Part shown: positions 26,004 through 36,478 of the stretch, in pieces | Position numbering within the stretch: the first letter of the stretch is position 1 | How the letters are laid out: the number at the start of each line of letters is the position of its first letter | Assembly (NCBI RefSeq): GCF_002140915.1 | Contig: NZ_NGKU01000001.1 | Span: 3,121,003-3,185,002, forward strand | DNA: 64,000 nucleotides | Reading direction: 5' to 3' | Source: Candidatus Enterococcus testudinis | Lineage (GTDB): Bacteria; Bacillota; Bacilli; Lactobacillales; Enterococcaceae | Notes under the pieces: generated by a model | Databases searched by the model: none | Told to the model about the DNA's origin: nothing | The model's input: only the letters and a program-made list of their open reading frames with translations | Position numbers and translations under genes: made by a program

Positions 26004-27935
26004 ATGGCAAAGAAAAACATTGTCGTTGTCGGTGCGGGGTATGCAGGGGTTTCTGCAACAAAGTACATGGCAAAAAAGCTAAAAAAAGACAATGATGTTG
26101 AGATAACATTGATCGACCGTCACTCTTATCATACGATGATGACTGAACTGCATGAAGTCGCTGGGGGCCGCGTTGAACCAACTGCGATCCAGTACGACTT
26201 GCAACGCTTGTTCGCCCGTAAGAAAAATGTCCGCTTGGTTACCGATACCGTTACTGGCATCGATAAAGAAAATAAAACCGTCCAAACAAAATTAGGCAGC
26301 TATTCATTTGACTACCTTGTTTTAGGTATGGGTGGCGAACCAAATGACTTTGGTACCCCTGGTGTCAAAGAAAATGGCTTTACACTTTGGTCATTCGATG
26401 ATGCGGTCCGCATTCGCGAACATATCGAAAAAACAGTGGCAAAAGCAGCCATCGAGCCTGATGCAGCATTGCGTCAAGCTATGTTGACATTCGTTGTCTG
26501 TGGTTCTGGCTTTACTGGGATCGAAATGATCGGCGAACTGATTGATTGGAAAGACCGTTTAGCCGAGGATTATAAATTAGATCCTAGCGAAATCAGTCTG
26601 AAAGTCGTTGAAGCAATGCCAACGATCTTGAACATGTTGGATCGTAACGATGCTGCGAAAGCTGAACGTTACTTGAAGAAAAACAATGTTGATTTGGTAC
26701 TGAATGCGCCTATCGTTGAAGTCGCACCTGACCATATCAAACTAAAAGATGGTTCAACTGTTCCAACCCATACCTTAATCTGGACTGCCGGTGTCAAAGG
26801 TACCAGCGATGCTGCAGACTTTGGTTTGGAAACAGCTCGTGGATTCCGCTTGGTTGCCAATGAATATATGGAAGCCAAAGGCTATGAAGACAAAAATATG
26901 TATATCATCGGTGACTTGGTCTACTTTGAAGAATTCCCAAATACACCGACACCGCAAATCGTGCAAGCAGCTGAACAAACAGGTCACACAGCAGCAAGCA
27001 ATATCGTTGCAGCCATCAAAGGCGGCGAAAAACATACATTCAAGGGAAACTACCAAGGATTTATGGTATCTATCGGCGCGAAATGGGGCGTGGCCAACTT
27101 ATTCAACAAGATTCATTTAAGTGGTTTCTTAGCTATCATTATGAAACATATCGTCAACTTGAAATATTTCTTTGATATTCGTTCAGGTTACTACATGTTC
27201 CAATACTTGATGCACGAAATTTTCCGCATCAAAGACGACCGGACAGTGGCTCGCGGCCATACTTCTCGTTACGGGAATGTCTTGTGGAGTGTCCCTCTGC
27301 GTATTTTCTATGGCTTGGTTTGGTTCATTGAAGCCTTCACGAAAATCCTAGGCGATAATGGCGAAGTCTTTAAACCAGGCACTTGGTTTGGTGAAGGTTC
27401 TTGGTTCCAAGGAAACAGTGTTTTCCCTTGGACATGGGAATATCAGACTGTTGCGGATGCAGCAAGTGGTGCAAGTGAAGCCGCTGATGCTGCAAGTGCT
27501 GCGAGTGGTGCCGGCGAAGCTGCTGGTGAAGCTGCGCATTTCGGTTTAAGCTATGCTTACGGCGAACAACCAATGATCGTGATCGAAAAATCACCTGATT
27601 GGTTTACTAAAGTCATGCAATTTATGATGCCAAACAACGATGTTGCGATGTTCTTCCAAAAATTCATGGTCTTTGCTGAAATTGCTTTGGCTTTGGCTTT
27701 GATGGCTGGTTTGTTCACTTGGTTAGTCAATGCAACAACCATCATCTTGGTGATCACTTTCTGTATGTCCGGCATGTTCTACTGGGTCAACATCTGGTTC
27801 ATTCCAGTTGCCTTTGCCCTAATGAACGGTTCAGGGCGCGCGGTTGGGTTAGACCGTTGGGTGATTCCATGGTTGCAACGAACTGTCGGTAAGTGGTGGT
27901 ACGGTACACCGCGTTCATTATACGGCAAAAAATAA
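26004..27935 (+). CDS. ndh2: Type II NADH dehydrogenase of the EET locus, with C-terminal membrane domain
   Basis: Oxidises NADH and reduces the EET quinone. The protein has 643 aa from the ATG at 26004 (AAGGAGAG 8 nt upstream). The FAD Rossmann motif VVVGAGYAGVSA is at residues 6-17, the second nucleotide fold VVCGSGFTGIEM is near residue 165, and the second FAD contact NMYIIGDLVYFEE is near residue 300. The last third is a DoxX-like membrane region with about four helices, as in the Listeria Ndh2. Between helices, near residues 485-515, is an Ala/Ser/Gly-rich low-complexity stretch not expected in the family. It leads the plus-strand operon toward eetA but has its own terminator. Confidence 0.92.
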   Translation: MAKKNIVVVGAGYAGVSATKYMAKKLKKDNDVEITLIDRHSYHTMMTELHEVAGGRVEPTAIQYDLQRLFARKKNVRLVTDTVTGIDKENKTVQTKLGSYSFDYLVLGMGGEPNDFGTPGVKENGFTLWSFDDAVRIREHIEKTVAKAAIEPDAALRQAMLTFVVCGSGFTGIEMIGELIDWKDRLAEDYKLDPSEISLKVVEAMPTILNMLDRNDAAKAERYLKKNNVDLVLNAPIVEVAPDHIKLKDGSTVPTHTLIWTAGVKGTSDAADFGLETARGFRLVANEYMEAKGYEDKNMYIIGDLVYFEEFPNTPTPQIVQAAEQTGHTAASNIVAAIKGGEKHTFKGNYQGFMVSIGAKWGVANLFNKIHLSGFLAIIMKHIVNLKYFFDIRSGYYMFQYLMHEIFRIKDDRTVARGHTSRYGNVLWSVPLRIFYGLVWFIEAFTKILGDNGEVFKPGTWFGEGSWFQGNSVFPWTWEYQTVADAASGASEAADAASAASGAGEAAGEAAHFGLSYAYGEQPMIVIEKSPDWFTKVMQFMMPNNDVAMFFQKFMVFAEIALALALMAGLFTWLVNATTIILVITFCMSGMFYWVNIWFIPVAFALMNGSGRAVGLDRWVIPWLQRTVGKWWYGTPRSLYGKK

Positions 27936-27965
27936 TCCATTCCGGATCATTTCAATAGCACGAGA

Positions 27966-28010
27966 AAAGACTGAGGCAGCCTGATTTTCGATCAGTGTCT
28001 CAGTCTTTTT
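27966..28010 (+). terminator. ndh2 terminator
   Basis: AAGACTGAG (27967-27975) pairs with CTCAGTCTT (27999-28007), with an inner CTGAT/ATCAG pair and a T-run. It partly separates ndh2 from eetA-eetB-dmkB. Confidence 0.8.
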
Positions 28011-28122
28011 CAAAGCAACGGATCGTTGCCAAACTCCTGCACATAAATCGGTGGATAAACCTAGTAGAAGAATGGGTGATTGTGCTAGAATGAAACAGAT
28101 CCCATGTCAGAACAGGAGTCTT

Positions 28123-28536
28123 ATGATGACAAACTTAAAAACATTTATCCGCAATGCCCACTTGAAACCATGGGACGGTGTAATCATCCTCCTATTGATT
28201 CTTAGCTCGTTTTTGCCGATTTTAATTTTTGGGCAAACACAAACAGCAACCAAAGAAGCGGTGTTGCGGGTCGATGGCACGGAGATCACACGTTTTGATC
28301 TCGTTGAAGGACAACAAAGCTATACCTATCTTTATGAAGATGAAGATGGAGATTATAATTTACTTGAAATAGATGGTGACCGAATCCGGATCAAAGAAGC
28401 CAATTGCGGTGATCAAATCTGTGTCCGGCGCGGCTGGGCCAGCAAAAATGGTGAGACCATCGTTTGTCTGCCCCACAAAATGGTGATAGAAATCCAAGCT
28501 TCAGATGGGAGTGAAACCGACGATCTGATTTATTGA
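28123..28536 (+). CDS. eetA: NusG-domain-II membrane-anchored EET protein
   Basis: The protein has 137 aa from the ATG at 28123 (ACAGGAG 5 nt upstream). One N-terminal membrane helix (about residues 18-42) is followed by an extracellular beta-rich NusG_II domain with CGDQICVRRGW and IVCLPHKMVIEI, the family landmarks. In Listeria the matching gene, eetA, is needed for extracellular electron transfer, with an unproven role in moving electrons from quinone to flavoprotein. It lies 10 bp before eetB. The two conserved cysteines near residue 90 (NCGDQIC) are intact. Confidence 0.85.
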   Translation: MMTNLKTFIRNAHLKPWDGVIILLLILSSFLPILIFGQTQTATKEAVLRVDGTEITRFDLVEGQQSYTYLYEDEDGDYNLLEIDGDRIRIKEANCGDQICVRRGWASKNGETIVCLPHKMVIEIQASDGSETDDLIY

Positions 28537-28546
28537 TCGTTTGCTT

Positions 28547-29110
28547 ATGAGTCGATTACAACGAATAATTTTCATTTCCCTCTTAGTGGCACAAGGTGTC
28601 GTGATTGGTTTAGTGGAAAACATGATTCCGTATCCTTTCGCATTTGCCCCTGGGGCCAAGCTGGGTTTGGCAAATCTGATCACGATCATTGCCTTATTCA
28701 CGATGCCAAAAAAAGACAGTTTTTTGTTGATTTGGTTGCGGCTGATCCTTACGACGTTGCTCGGCGGAACTGTTTCCACTTTCCTTTATAGCATGAGCGG
28801 TTCTTTGCTCAGCTATTTCGGGATGCTGCTAGTAAAACAACTCGGACCTAAACGAGTCAGCATTATAGGGATCAGCGCTGCCGGCGGTTTTTTGCATAAT
28901 GTGGGCCAATTGGTGACTGCCTCTTGGATTGCGCAATCATGGAGTGTGATGCTCTATCTGCCAGTCTTGTCTTTCTTTGGCATCTTATCCGGGATCGCCA
29001 TCGGGATCGCCGCCAATTATTTATTACAACGGGTTGAAACACTTCGGCGATTTCAACTGGATTATGAGCGTCAGACAAAGGTCAAATGGCGCAGCACGGA
29101 TTCAAAATAA
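28547..29110 (+). CDS. eetB: Gx-transporter-family membrane EET protein
   Basis: The protein has 187 aa from the ATG at 28547; a TTG two codons earlier is possible and neither has a strong Shine-Dalgarno, so coupling to eetA is likely. About five hydrophobic segments are present. The N-terminal ENMIPYPFAFAPGAKLGLAN and the following IITII region are typical of the Gx/heptaprenyl-synthase-component-I family, which resembles ECF substrate-binding (S) components. In Listeria it pairs with EetA in flavin-based electron transfer. It overlaps nothing and is followed 11 bp later by dmkB. Confidence 0.85.
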   Translation: MSRLQRIIFISLLVAQGVVIGLVENMIPYPFAFAPGAKLGLANLITIIALFTMPKKDSFLLIWLRLILTTLLGGTVSTFLYSMSGSLLSYFGMLLVKQLGPKRVSIIGISAAGGFLHNVGQLVTASWIAQSWSVMLYLPVLSFFGILSGIAIGIAANYLLQRVETLRRFQLDYERQTKVKWRSTDSK

Positions 29111-29121
29111 AGGAGCGAATT

Positions 29122-30108
29122 ATGAAACTTCATCCGATGTGGCAAGAATATCCAGCACTGCAAGCTGACTTGTCTGCCTCCTTGCAATTGATGGAAAAAT
29201 CTCTAAAATTAAAAAATAAAGCTGTAGAAGACGCGATTTTGGCTATGATTCATTCTGGGGGCAAGTTATTACGTCCCGCCTACCAGCTCTTATTCTCTTC
29301 TTTTGGCAGTGACAAAGACCATGAAAAAGCAGTCGCGTTGGCGGCATCGATCGAGATGCTGCATACCGCCTCATTGATTCATGATGATATCGTCGATCAC
29401 GCAGATACCCGCAGACGCTTACCCACGATTCGCGCGACTTTTGGTAATGACGTAGCGGTCTATGCAGGTGATTACTTATTCGTCTGCTGTTTCAAATTAA
29501 TGGCGGATTATGCCAGCTCAATGAAAAGTCTGCAAATGAATTCCCGCAGTATGGAAAAAATATTGTCTGGTGAACTGGGCCAAATGAGCAAACGCTACGA
29601 TGTTGATGTGACTGTTGCGGATTACTTAGAAAATATCAGCGGCAAAACAGCGGAATTATTTGCTTTGAGTTGTTTCATTGGTGCTTACGAAAGCGGCGCT
29701 TCATTACGTTTTGCCAATCAAGCCAAAGAAATCGGCCAATCGATCGGTCTGGCTTTTCAGATCATGGATGACATCCTTGATTATAGTCAAGCTGCCGACC
29801 ATCTTGGTAAGCCAGTGTTAGAAGATGTCCGCCAAGGGGTCTATTCATTGCCTTTATTGATGACATTAAAAACGGACCGCGCGCGCTTACTGCCACTCTT
29901 AGCCAAGAAAGAAATGATGACTGATGCGGATACCCAAGCAGTCTATCAACTAGTGCAAAATGGCCAGGGACTGATCGAAGCGCAAACATTAGCCGCCAAG
30001 TATACGGACAACGCGCTGCAAGCCATCAAAAAGCTACCTGAAACCCAAGATCAGAGCAAAGCATACCTCTATCGCATCACAGAACAAATCTTAGGGCGAA
30101 CAAATTAA
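29122..30108 (+). CDS. dmkB: Polyprenyl diphosphate synthase of the EET locus (DmkB/HepT-like)
   Basis: Builds the long prenyl chain later attached to DHNA by DmkA. The protein has 328 aa from the ATG at 29122 (AAAGGAG 7 nt upstream). The first aspartate-rich motif DDIVDHADTRRR is near residue 90 and the second, QIMDDILDYSQ, near residue 215; GGKLLRP near residue 46 binds isopentenyl diphosphate. It is last of the eetA-eetB-dmkB run, ended by a bidirectional terminator. With DmkA it implies a quinone pool tied to electron export. Confidence 0.9.
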   Translation: MKLHPMWQEYPALQADLSASLQLMEKSLKLKNKAVEDAILAMIHSGGKLLRPAYQLLFSSFGSDKDHEKAVALAASIEMLHTASLIHDDIVDHADTRRRLPTIRATFGNDVAVYAGDYLFVCCFKLMADYASSMKSLQMNSRSMEKILSGELGQMSKRYDVDVTVADYLENISGKTAELFALSCFIGAYESGASLRFANQAKEIGQSIGLAFQIMDDILDYSQAADHLGKPVLEDVRQGVYSLPLLMTLKTDRARLLPLLAKKEMMTDADTQAVYQLVQNGQGLIEAQTLAAKYTDNALQAIKKLPETQDQSKAYLYRITEQILGRTN

Positions 30109-30145
30109 AAAAAGTTGCTGAGGATCATCCTCAACAACTTTTTTT
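30108..30145. terminator. Bidirectional terminator, dmkB/gor
   Basis: AAAGTTGcTGAGGA-tca-TCCTCAaCAACTTT with flanking A and T runs, between two convergent genes. Confidence 0.85.
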
Positions 30146-30147
30146 GT

Positions 30148-31491
30148 TTAGCGCATGGTCACAAATTCTTCTGAACCAGTCGGATGGATCGCGACTGTTT
30201 GATCGAAATCAGCTTTCGTTGCGCCCATTTTGATTGCGACTGCGAAGCCTTGCAGCATTTCGTCAACGCCGACACCAATGGCATGCAAGCCGATGATTTT
30301 TTCCTCTTTGCCTAGACAGATCAATTTCATTTCACACTTTTGACGATAGTCATTTAGGGCAAAGTACATAGGCGTAAAGCGTGATCGATAGACTTTGATT
30401 GCCTCTCCATGTGCCGCAATGGCTGCTTCTTCGGTCATACCAATCGTTGCAATCGGTGGATGAGTAAAGACGACCGTCGGTACGAGATCATAATCCAAAT
30501 AGGCATTTGTTTGTCCATTGAACAACCGCTCAGACAAACGACGTCCAGCTGCGATGGCCACGGGGGTCAGATCTAATTTGCCAATCACGTCCCCGACAGC
30601 GTAAATATGATCAACGGTTGTCGTTTGGTACTTATCGACTACAACGAATCCTTTTTCATCTAGCGTGACATCGGTATTGTCAAGACCTAGCTGATCGGTA
30701 TTCGGTACCCGTCCCCCAGCGAATAAAACACAATCCCCTGTCAATGTAGCGCCATTTTCAAAAGTCACCGTAAAGGTTTCTTCTTCTTTGCTGATTGAAG
30801 ATGCAGTGTAACCCGCGTATGTCTCGATGCCTGCTTCTTGATACATCTCTACTAAGTTATCCGCCAACATATGGTCAAAAGTCCGCAATGGTCGTTCTTT
30901 ACGATAGGCCCACGCCACTTGACTGCCTAGTTGTTGACTGACACCACTGATTTCCGCTGCGATATAGCCAGCGCCTAAGACGATCATCCGCTTAGGTGCT
31001 TGTTTCAACGCAAAGAATCCATTTGAATCAATCGCATATTCGCCACCCGGTATGCTCATTTTACTTGGCTTGCCTCCGGTGGCAATCAAGATATGTTTCC
31101 CGATATACGCGGTGCCATTCACTGTTACAGTATGGTTATCCACAAACTGTGCATAACCTCGAACCACTTCAATATGATTGCTGTCTAAGCCTTTTTGATA
31201 GGCTGTATGCAGAAAATCAATATATGATTCTCGTTTATCCACAAGTTCAGCGAAATCAAATGTTTCCACATGTGGATAAATACCGTAGCTTGGTGCATCC
31301 CGTTTGATCATCTCTAGCATTTCACTGGCTTGCCACATGACTTTTTTGGGTACACACCCGACATTGACACAGGTGCCTCCTAATTCATTACCTTCCACCA
31401 ATAATACCTTGGCGCCATGCATACCGGCACGATTGGCAGACGCAATTCCCCCGCTGCCGCCGCCGATCACTATGTAATCATATGTTTCCAA
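30148..31491 (-). CDS. gor: Glutathione-disulfide reductase
   Basis: FAD/NADPH disulfide reductase, 447 aa. GGGSGG near residue 10 binds FAD; the redox-active pair is Cys41 and Cys46 in [13 protein letters not shown]; the NADPH fold [11 protein letters not shown] is near residue 175; the C-terminal catalytic His-Pro is in AIHPTGSEE. The spacing and the VNVGC motif favour glutathione reductase over lipoamide dehydrogenase or mercuric reductase. It is a single gene between terminators. It keeps glutathione reduced under oxidative stress. Confidence 0.9.
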   Translation of the reverse strand: METYDYIVIGGGSGGIASANRAGMHGAKVLLVEGNELGGTCVNVGCVPKKVMWQASEMLEMIKRDAPSYGIYPHVETFDFAELVDKRESYIDFLHTAYQKGLDSNHIEVVRGYAQFVDNHTVTVNGTAYIGKHILIATGGKPSKMSIPGGEYAIDSNGFFALKQAPKRMIVLGAGYIAAEISGVSQQLGSQVAWAYRKERPLRTFDHMLADNLVEMYQEAGIETYAGYTASSISKEEETFTVTFENGATLTGDCVLFAGGRVPNTDQLGLDNTDVTLDEKGFVVVDKYQTTTVDHIYAVGDVIGKLDLTPVAIAAGRRLSERLFNGQTNAYLDYDLVPTVVFTHPPIATIGMTEEAAIAAHGEAIKVYRSRFTPMYFALNDYRQKCEMKLICLGKEEKIIGLHAIGVGVDEMLQGFAVAIKMGATKADFDQTVAIHPTGSEEFVTMR

Positions 31492-31574
31492 ATTTTATGT
31501 CCTCCTTCTTCTATGTATCACGTGTTGGTTTGCTATTTTTACTCAAGCAAAAAGGCCGAGAAATGCGCTCGACC

Positions 31575-32816
31575 TCATTTTTTCTTCCGAATCATATCTC
31601 CAACAGCTACTGGTTCTTTGACCGGCATCGTTAAGAGCATCATAGGGTTAGGTGCCCGATCGATAGCTTCACCGTCTTCATTATACATGACTTCCACGGT
31701 TTGGTGAAAGTGATGGAATCCGGGACCATAGAATTCGATCTCATCTCCTACGGAAAAGTGATTTCTTTGGCGAATCGTGGCTGTTTCAGTGATTGGGTCA
31801 TATGCCATGACTTCACCGATAAATTTGTATTGCGGAATTTTGCGGCGGGCGCCGAACAATTGCTCGTTTTCACTTGGTGTATCGTAGTAAAAACCGGAAG
31901 CCAATTCTCGTTGCGCCACTTTCCAAAGCTCGTCAATCCACTCTTGCTTGCAGACATAATTATCGGGATCGGCCATATAACTGTCAACCGCTGCTTTATA
32001 GACATTGGCTACTGTTGATACATAATGGATCGATTTCATGCGGCCTTCGATTTTGAAACTATCGACGCCATTTTGGATCAAATCGGGAATGTGTTCGATC
32101 ATTGACATATCTACTGCACTCATGGAATATTCTTCTTCCACAGCACCGTTTTTGGTCAAACTGTTGCGTTCTCCTGCAAAAGGCATATCGAATAAGTCGT
32201 ATTTCCAACGGCAAGACTGTGAACAGCCGCCGCGATTGGCATCGCGCATCGACATATGATTAGATAAGGTGCAACGGCCTGAATATGATATACACATAGC
32301 ACCATGGATGAAAGCTTCAATCTCAACACTGGTGTGTTTGCGGATCTCGGCAACTTCTGCCATAGAGACTTCCCGTGCCAAAACCACACGCTCTAGTCCT
32401 TCTTCACGCCAAAATTCAAGGGTTTCATAATTGGTGGCACTGGCTTGTGTCGACAAATGGATTGGCAAACCTGGTGCTTCTGCTGCACAGATGCTGATCA
32501 AAGCTGGATCTGATACGATAACAGCTGAAATACCGACATCCCGTAACTCCCGGAAAAATTCACCCGCGCCTTCTTGATTGCCTTCATGGGTCACCATATT
32601 TGCTGCCACATAGACCTTTGCATCGTGGGCTTTGGCAAAAGCAACACCTTCCGCCATGTCTTCATAAGTGAAGTTACCGGCACGGCTGCGCAGACCATAG
32701 GCATTCCCACCAATATAGACAGCATCTGCACCGTAATGGATCGCTGTTTTTAATTTTTCTAACGTACCAGCAGGTGCTAAGACTTCTGGTCGTTTCAATG
32801 CTTGTTTGACTGTCAT
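31575..32816 (-). CDS. trhP2: U32-family tRNA hydroxylation protein, larger subunit
   Basis: The protein has 413 aa from the ATG at 32816 (AAGGAG 9 nt upstream); a longer frame to 33023 runs inside the neighbour. It begins KRPEVLAPAGTLEKLKTAI, the usual U32 opening. The U32 core motif EIEAFIHGAMCISYSGRC with its cysteine cluster (SGRCTLSNHM..GGCSQSCRW) is near residue 165-195 and should hold a metal or Fe-S site. Such proteins pair with a smaller homologue and take part in prephenate-dependent 5-hydroxylation of U34 in tRNA (TrhP in B. subtilis). The peptidase name is historical. The smaller partner lies 14 bp upstream. Confidence 0.85.
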   Translation of the reverse strand: MTVKQALKRPEVLAPAGTLEKLKTAIHYGADAVYIGGNAYGLRSRAGNFTYEDMAEGVAFAKAHDAKVYVAANMVTHEGNQEGAGEFFRELRDVGISAVIVSDPALISICAAEAPGLPIHLSTQASATNYETLEFWREEGLERVVLAREVSMAEVAEIRKHTSVEIEAFIHGAMCISYSGRCTLSNHMSMRDANRGGCSQSCRWKYDLFDMPFAGERNSLTKNGAVEEEYSMSAVDMSMIEHIPDLIQNGVDSFKIEGRMKSIHYVSTVANVYKAAVDSYMADPDNYVCKQEWIDELWKVAQRELASGFYYDTPSENEQLFGARRKIPQYKFIGEVMAYDPITETATIRQRNHFSVGDEIEFYGPGFHHFHQTVEVMYNEDGEAIDRAPNPMMLLTMPVKEPVAVGDMIRKKK

Positions 32817-32829
32817 TTCTGCTTGCTCC

Positions 32830-33750
32830 TTACTTGATATCATCTGGATCGATGAGATAAAATCCAGTATCCAACCCGCGATTTTCCGGATGCAGGGCTT
32901 GGACCTTGTCACTGAGTGCGATTGCATCTGCTGGAGACAATTGTTCTCCTTCGATGGCTGCTTTCGCTTGGGCAAATAAAGCCGCAATCTGGACAAAGGC
33001 TGTACCACGGGTGTATAGGCCATCCAATTTCCATGTATGATAACCGTGCGCTGTTAACTCAGGCAATTGCGCCATCAAATTAAGATCATTGTTGGCAAAA
33101 ATATGCGTACCATGGCTGTCTTCATAGATAGAATAATGGGTCTCTTCTTTTTTGGGCTCAGAGAGGAACAACCCGCGATCATGGTCTTTGGCTTCTGTTT
33201 GTTGAGTATAGTTATAATAATTTTGCAGCAATGGACGTTTCGACTGATGGATGCACGTTGCACCATAAACCAGAACTTCCACTGGCAGATCCACTTGCGG
33301 TGCCAGAACTTTCATCTCGCCAAAAGGGACTTCACGGGCTAACACAGCGCCGATTGCACCTTTGCGGCCCCAAAAATTGATCTGGCGGGCACTGGTAACT
33401 AAAGTTTCCCCTGCATATATAAATGGCAATGCACAGTCGGGATTCTGTTGCATGCGATAAATGATACCTGGATCACCGATCGCAATCTGATCCACCTGTT
33501 GTGCGCGTAAAAAACGTAAATATTCAGGAATCAACGTCATTTTTTCTGGGTGCATTATGCCATTGACGGCAATCGTCACCTTTTTGCCAGCTTGATGCGC
33601 CATTTGAATCAGTGTGGCTTGTTCCTCACGGGTAAAGGATGCTGGTAAACGCAGTCCAAATGTTTCTTCTCCGAAAAATAAAGTATCGATATAGGGCATA
33701 AGTGCCGTCGCTTGTTCGATCGATTCGACCGTTGCAATAATCTCGACCAT
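32830..33750 (-). CDS. trhP1: U32-family tRNA hydroxylation protein, smaller subunit
   Basis: The protein has 306 aa, homologous to the N-terminal part of its neighbour, with the core VEVLVYGATCIHQSKRPLLQNY near residue 160, but lacking the full cysteine cluster. It matches the B. subtilis YrrN/TrhP1 member of the TrhP1-TrhP2 pair used in tRNA U34 hydroxylation. The start MVEIIATVESIEQA has AGGAGG upstream. It is transcribed before trhP2 with a 14-bp gap. The region upstream (33751-33950) contains only A+T-rich promoter DNA. Confidence 0.8.
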   Translation of the reverse strand: MVEIIATVESIEQATALMPYIDTLFFGEETFGLRLPASFTREEQATLIQMAHQAGKKVTIAVNGIMHPEKMTLIPEYLRFLRAQQVDQIAIGDPGIIYRMQQNPDCALPFIYAGETLVTSARQINFWGRKGAIGAVLAREVPFGEMKVLAPQVDLPVEVLVYGATCIHQSKRPLLQNYYNYTQQTEAKDHDRGLFLSEPKKEETHYSIYEDSHGTHIFANNDLNLMAQLPELTAHGYHTWKLDGLYTRGTAFVQIAALFAQAKAAIEGEQLSPADAIALSDKVQALHPENRGLDTGFYLIDPDDIK

Positions 33751-33950
33751 AGTGCGCCTCCTTTTTTCAACTCATTCATAGTATCACATACCTCCGTAGT
33801 TTCCAATAGTATGACCTAGTCTTTATTTCACGAAAAAAAGAAATATCTACCTTAACATACTTAATCATAAGGTTTTTACTGGTAAAAAATCTGTGAATAT
33901 TCATTCAATTTAAGTGAGATTCCTTTGATACAAATCATACATAAGCAGCA

Positions 33951-33986
33951 AAAAAAAGACAGCAGGATTATCTGCTGCCTTTTTTT
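33951..33986 (-). terminator. ctsR-clpC operon terminator
   Basis: CAGCAG/CTGCTG stem with a long T-run on the minus strand, 3 bp past the clpC stop codon. Confidence 0.8.
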
Positions 33987-33988
33987 GA

Positions 33989-36478
33989 TTATACTTGTTG
34001 TAAGACTTTGGCTTGGCCTTCTTTGACATTCAAGGTGATCGTTCCCTTAGAAGCACCAATAGTGACTTTGTCTCCTAAGTGAATTTGTCCTGAGAGCAAC
34101 GCCTCGCTTAGGCGATCTTCCACTTCTTTTTGCAAGGCCCGTCGAATTGGACGTGCTCCATATTCTGGATCGAAGCCGGCTTTACCGATCACATCAATAG
34201 CTGATGGAGTGATTTTCAATTGAATATCTTGTGTCGCCAATCGTTTGATGATCGATTTGCTCATGATTTTGACGATTTCATGAATTTCCCCTTCGCCTAA
34301 CGATTGGAAAACCACGGTTTCGTCGACCCGATTCAAGAACTCTGGGCGGAACGCTTTTTTCAACTCTTCAAGGATCCGTTTTTGCATCGCTTGATGGTCT
34401 TTTGTTAAGTCGGTGACATTGAAGCCGACGCTTTTTTCTTCCCGAATGGCTTGAGCCCCAATGTTTGAGGTCATGATCAAGATCGTGTTGCGGAAATCGA
34501 CTTTTCGGCCTTTGGCATCCGTCAAATGACCGTCATCTAAGACTTGCAGCAAAATATTGAAGACATCAGGATGGGCTTTTTCTACTTCGTCTAACAGAAT
34601 CACTGAATAAGGTTTAGAACGGATTTTCTCGGTCAATTGTCCACCTTCGTCGTAACCGACGTAGCCTGGCGGTGAACCAATCAAACGACTGGTACTGTAT
34701 TTTTCCATAAACTCGGACATATCTACCCGTACTAGGGCATCTTCACTGCCAAACATCGCTTCAGCCAATGCTTTGGCTAGTTCTGTCTTACCGACACCAG
34801 TTGGTCCTAAGAACATAAAGGAACCGATGGGACGATTTGGATCTTTCAACCCGCTTCTCGCACGACGAATCGATCGGGCGACGGCTTTAACGGCTTCTTC
34901 TTGACCAACAAGACGTTGGTGCAAGATCTTTTCCAGATCCAATAAGCGTTCGCTTTCTTTTTTCTCCATTTGCTGCAGCGGCACACCGGTCCATTGTGAA
35001 ACGACAGATGCGACGTCTTCAGCCGTCACGCTATCAGCGTATCCTGAGGCTTCTTTGACTTCCATGAAGGCCACTTCGGTCAGCTGTTGTGTCAGCTTTT
35101 TCTCTTTGATCCGCAAACGCGCGGCTGCTTCAAAGTCTTGTTGACGAATAGCGGCTTCTTTTTCTTCAATCAAATTGGCAATGTCATTTTGCAACTCTAC
35201 CAGTTCTGAGCTTTCATCTGTACGGTCTAATCGGACTTTGGCTGCTGATTCATCCATCAAATCAATCGCTTTGTCAGGTAATTGGCGAGAATTGATATAA
35301 CGTACGGATAATTGAACAGCAGCGTGCAACGCATCATCAGAAATCTCAACACCATGGTGTTCCTCGTAACGTGGACGTAAGCCCCGCAAAATTTCTTCTG
35401 CTTCTTCTGGCGTTGGTTCATCCACTTGCACCCGCGCGAAACGACGTTCTAATGCGGAATCTTTTTCGATATATTTTTGGTACTCATCTAATGTGGTTGC
35501 CCCGATGGTTTGCAATTCTCCACGGGCCAATGCTGGCTTCAAGATATTGGAGGCATCGATTGCGCCTTCTGCACCACCTGCACCGATCAATGTATGCAAT
35601 TCATCAATAAATAGGATGATTTGACCATCTTGATAGATTTCATCAATGATTTTCTTCATCCGGTCTTCGAATTCGCCGCGGTATTTGGTGCCTGCGACCA
35701 ATGCGCCCATGTCCAACATCATCAAGCGTTTGTTTTGCATATCTTCTGGTACTTCGCCGTTGATGATCTTTTGGGCTAACCCTTCAGCAATTGCCGTTTT
35801 ACCGACACCAGGTTCTCCTACCAATACTGGATTGTTTTTGGTGCGGCGGCTTAATATTTGAATCAAGCGTTTGACTTCTTTTGCACGACCGACAACCGGA
35901 TCTAACCGTTTGTCACGGGCCAATTTGGTCAAATCCCGCGCCAATGAATCTAGGGTTGGTGTCCCTTGTACTTGTGCTTTGCCTTGTGCTGGACGGCGCC
36001 GACCAGCGGAACCACTCTTGGCTTCATTGAAACCCATTTTTTTCTTTAAGAGTTGGCGCATCTTGGCCAAACTCAAGCCAAGATTCAGCATGATGCGAGA
36101 AGCCAAAATATCTTCATCTCTTAAAAGACCGAGGAGCAAATGCTCCGTACCGATTTGTGGTGCGCCAAGGCGTTTGGCTTCATCGCCAGCATATGCAAAG
36201 GTCTGTTTTGCTCTTGGAGAATAGGCCAAATAGGCATTTTCTGGATAGTGGCGTACAGTACCGTAACCGGTCAAATGTTCAATTTCTTCCCGGATATCAT
36301 TTTCCGCGATATTCATTTCCCGCAAGGTTTTGCCGGCGATGCCATTTTGTTCAATGACTAAGGCAAGCAAGATGTGTTCTGAACCAACGGCTTGGTGCTT
36401 AAAGTATTTCGCTTCTTCTTGCGCAATCGCCAAAACGGCTTTCGCGCGTTGGGTGAATAGTTCATCCATCTCTTTCAC
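33989..36478 (-). CDS. clpC: ATP-dependent Clp protease ATPase subunit ClpC
   Basis: Hsp100 unfoldase that feeds proteins to ClpP. The protein has 829 aa. The N-domain (1-150) has two Clp_N repeats ([21 protein letters not shown]). The first AAA+ domain has Walker [10 protein letters not shown] near residue 219 and Walker B FIDELH; the middle UVR/M domain is near residue 430; the second Walker [10 protein letters not shown] is near residue 557. The ClpP-binding loop region is near residue 670 (DVTDLTKDH area). The start overlaps the ctsR stop by 4 bp. Regulation by CtsR through the operator at 36955-36972. Confidence 0.97.
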   Translation of the reverse strand: MKEMDELFTQRAKAVLAIAQEEAKYFKHQAVGSEHILLALVIEQNGIAGKTLREMNIAENDIREEIEHLTGYGTVRHYPENAYLAYSPRAKQTFAYAGDEAKRLGAPQIGTEHLLLGLLRDEDILASRIMLNLGLSLAKMRQLLKKKMGFNEAKSGSAGRRRPAQGKAQVQGTPTLDSLARDLTKLARDKRLDPVVGRAKEVKRLIQILSRRTKNNPVLVGEPGVGKTAIAEGLAQKIINGEVPEDMQNKRLMMLDMGALVAGTKYRGEFEDRMKKIIDEIYQDGQIILFIDELHTLIGAGGAEGAIDASNILKPALARGELQTIGATTLDEYQKYIEKDSALERRFARVQVDEPTPEEAEEILRGLRPRYEEHHGVEISDDALHAAVQLSVRYINSRQLPDKAIDLMDESAAKVRLDRTDESSELVELQNDIANLIEEKEAAIRQQDFEAAARLRIKEKKLTQQLTEVAFMEVKEASGYADSVTAEDVASVVSQWTGVPLQQMEKKESERLLDLEKILHQRLVGQEEAVKAVARSIRRARSGLKDPNRPIGSFMFLGPTGVGKTELAKALAEAMFGSEDALVRVDMSEFMEKYSTSRLIGSPPGYVGYDEGGQLTEKIRSKPYSVILLDEVEKAHPDVFNILLQVLDDGHLTDAKGRKVDFRNTILIMTSNIGAQAIREEKSVGFNVTDLTKDHQAMQKRILEELKKAFRPEFLNRVDETVVFQSLGEGEIHEIVKIMSKSIIKRLATQDIQLKITPSAIDVIGKAGFDPEYGARPIRRALQKEVEDRLSEALLSGQIHLGDKVTIGASKGTITLNVKEGQAKVLQQV

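Noticed and set aside
31575-33023. Longer U32 protein frame starting at 33023
   Set aside because: The extra 69 residues lie inside the upstream gene and lack family similarity; ATG 32816 has AAGGAG at good spacing.
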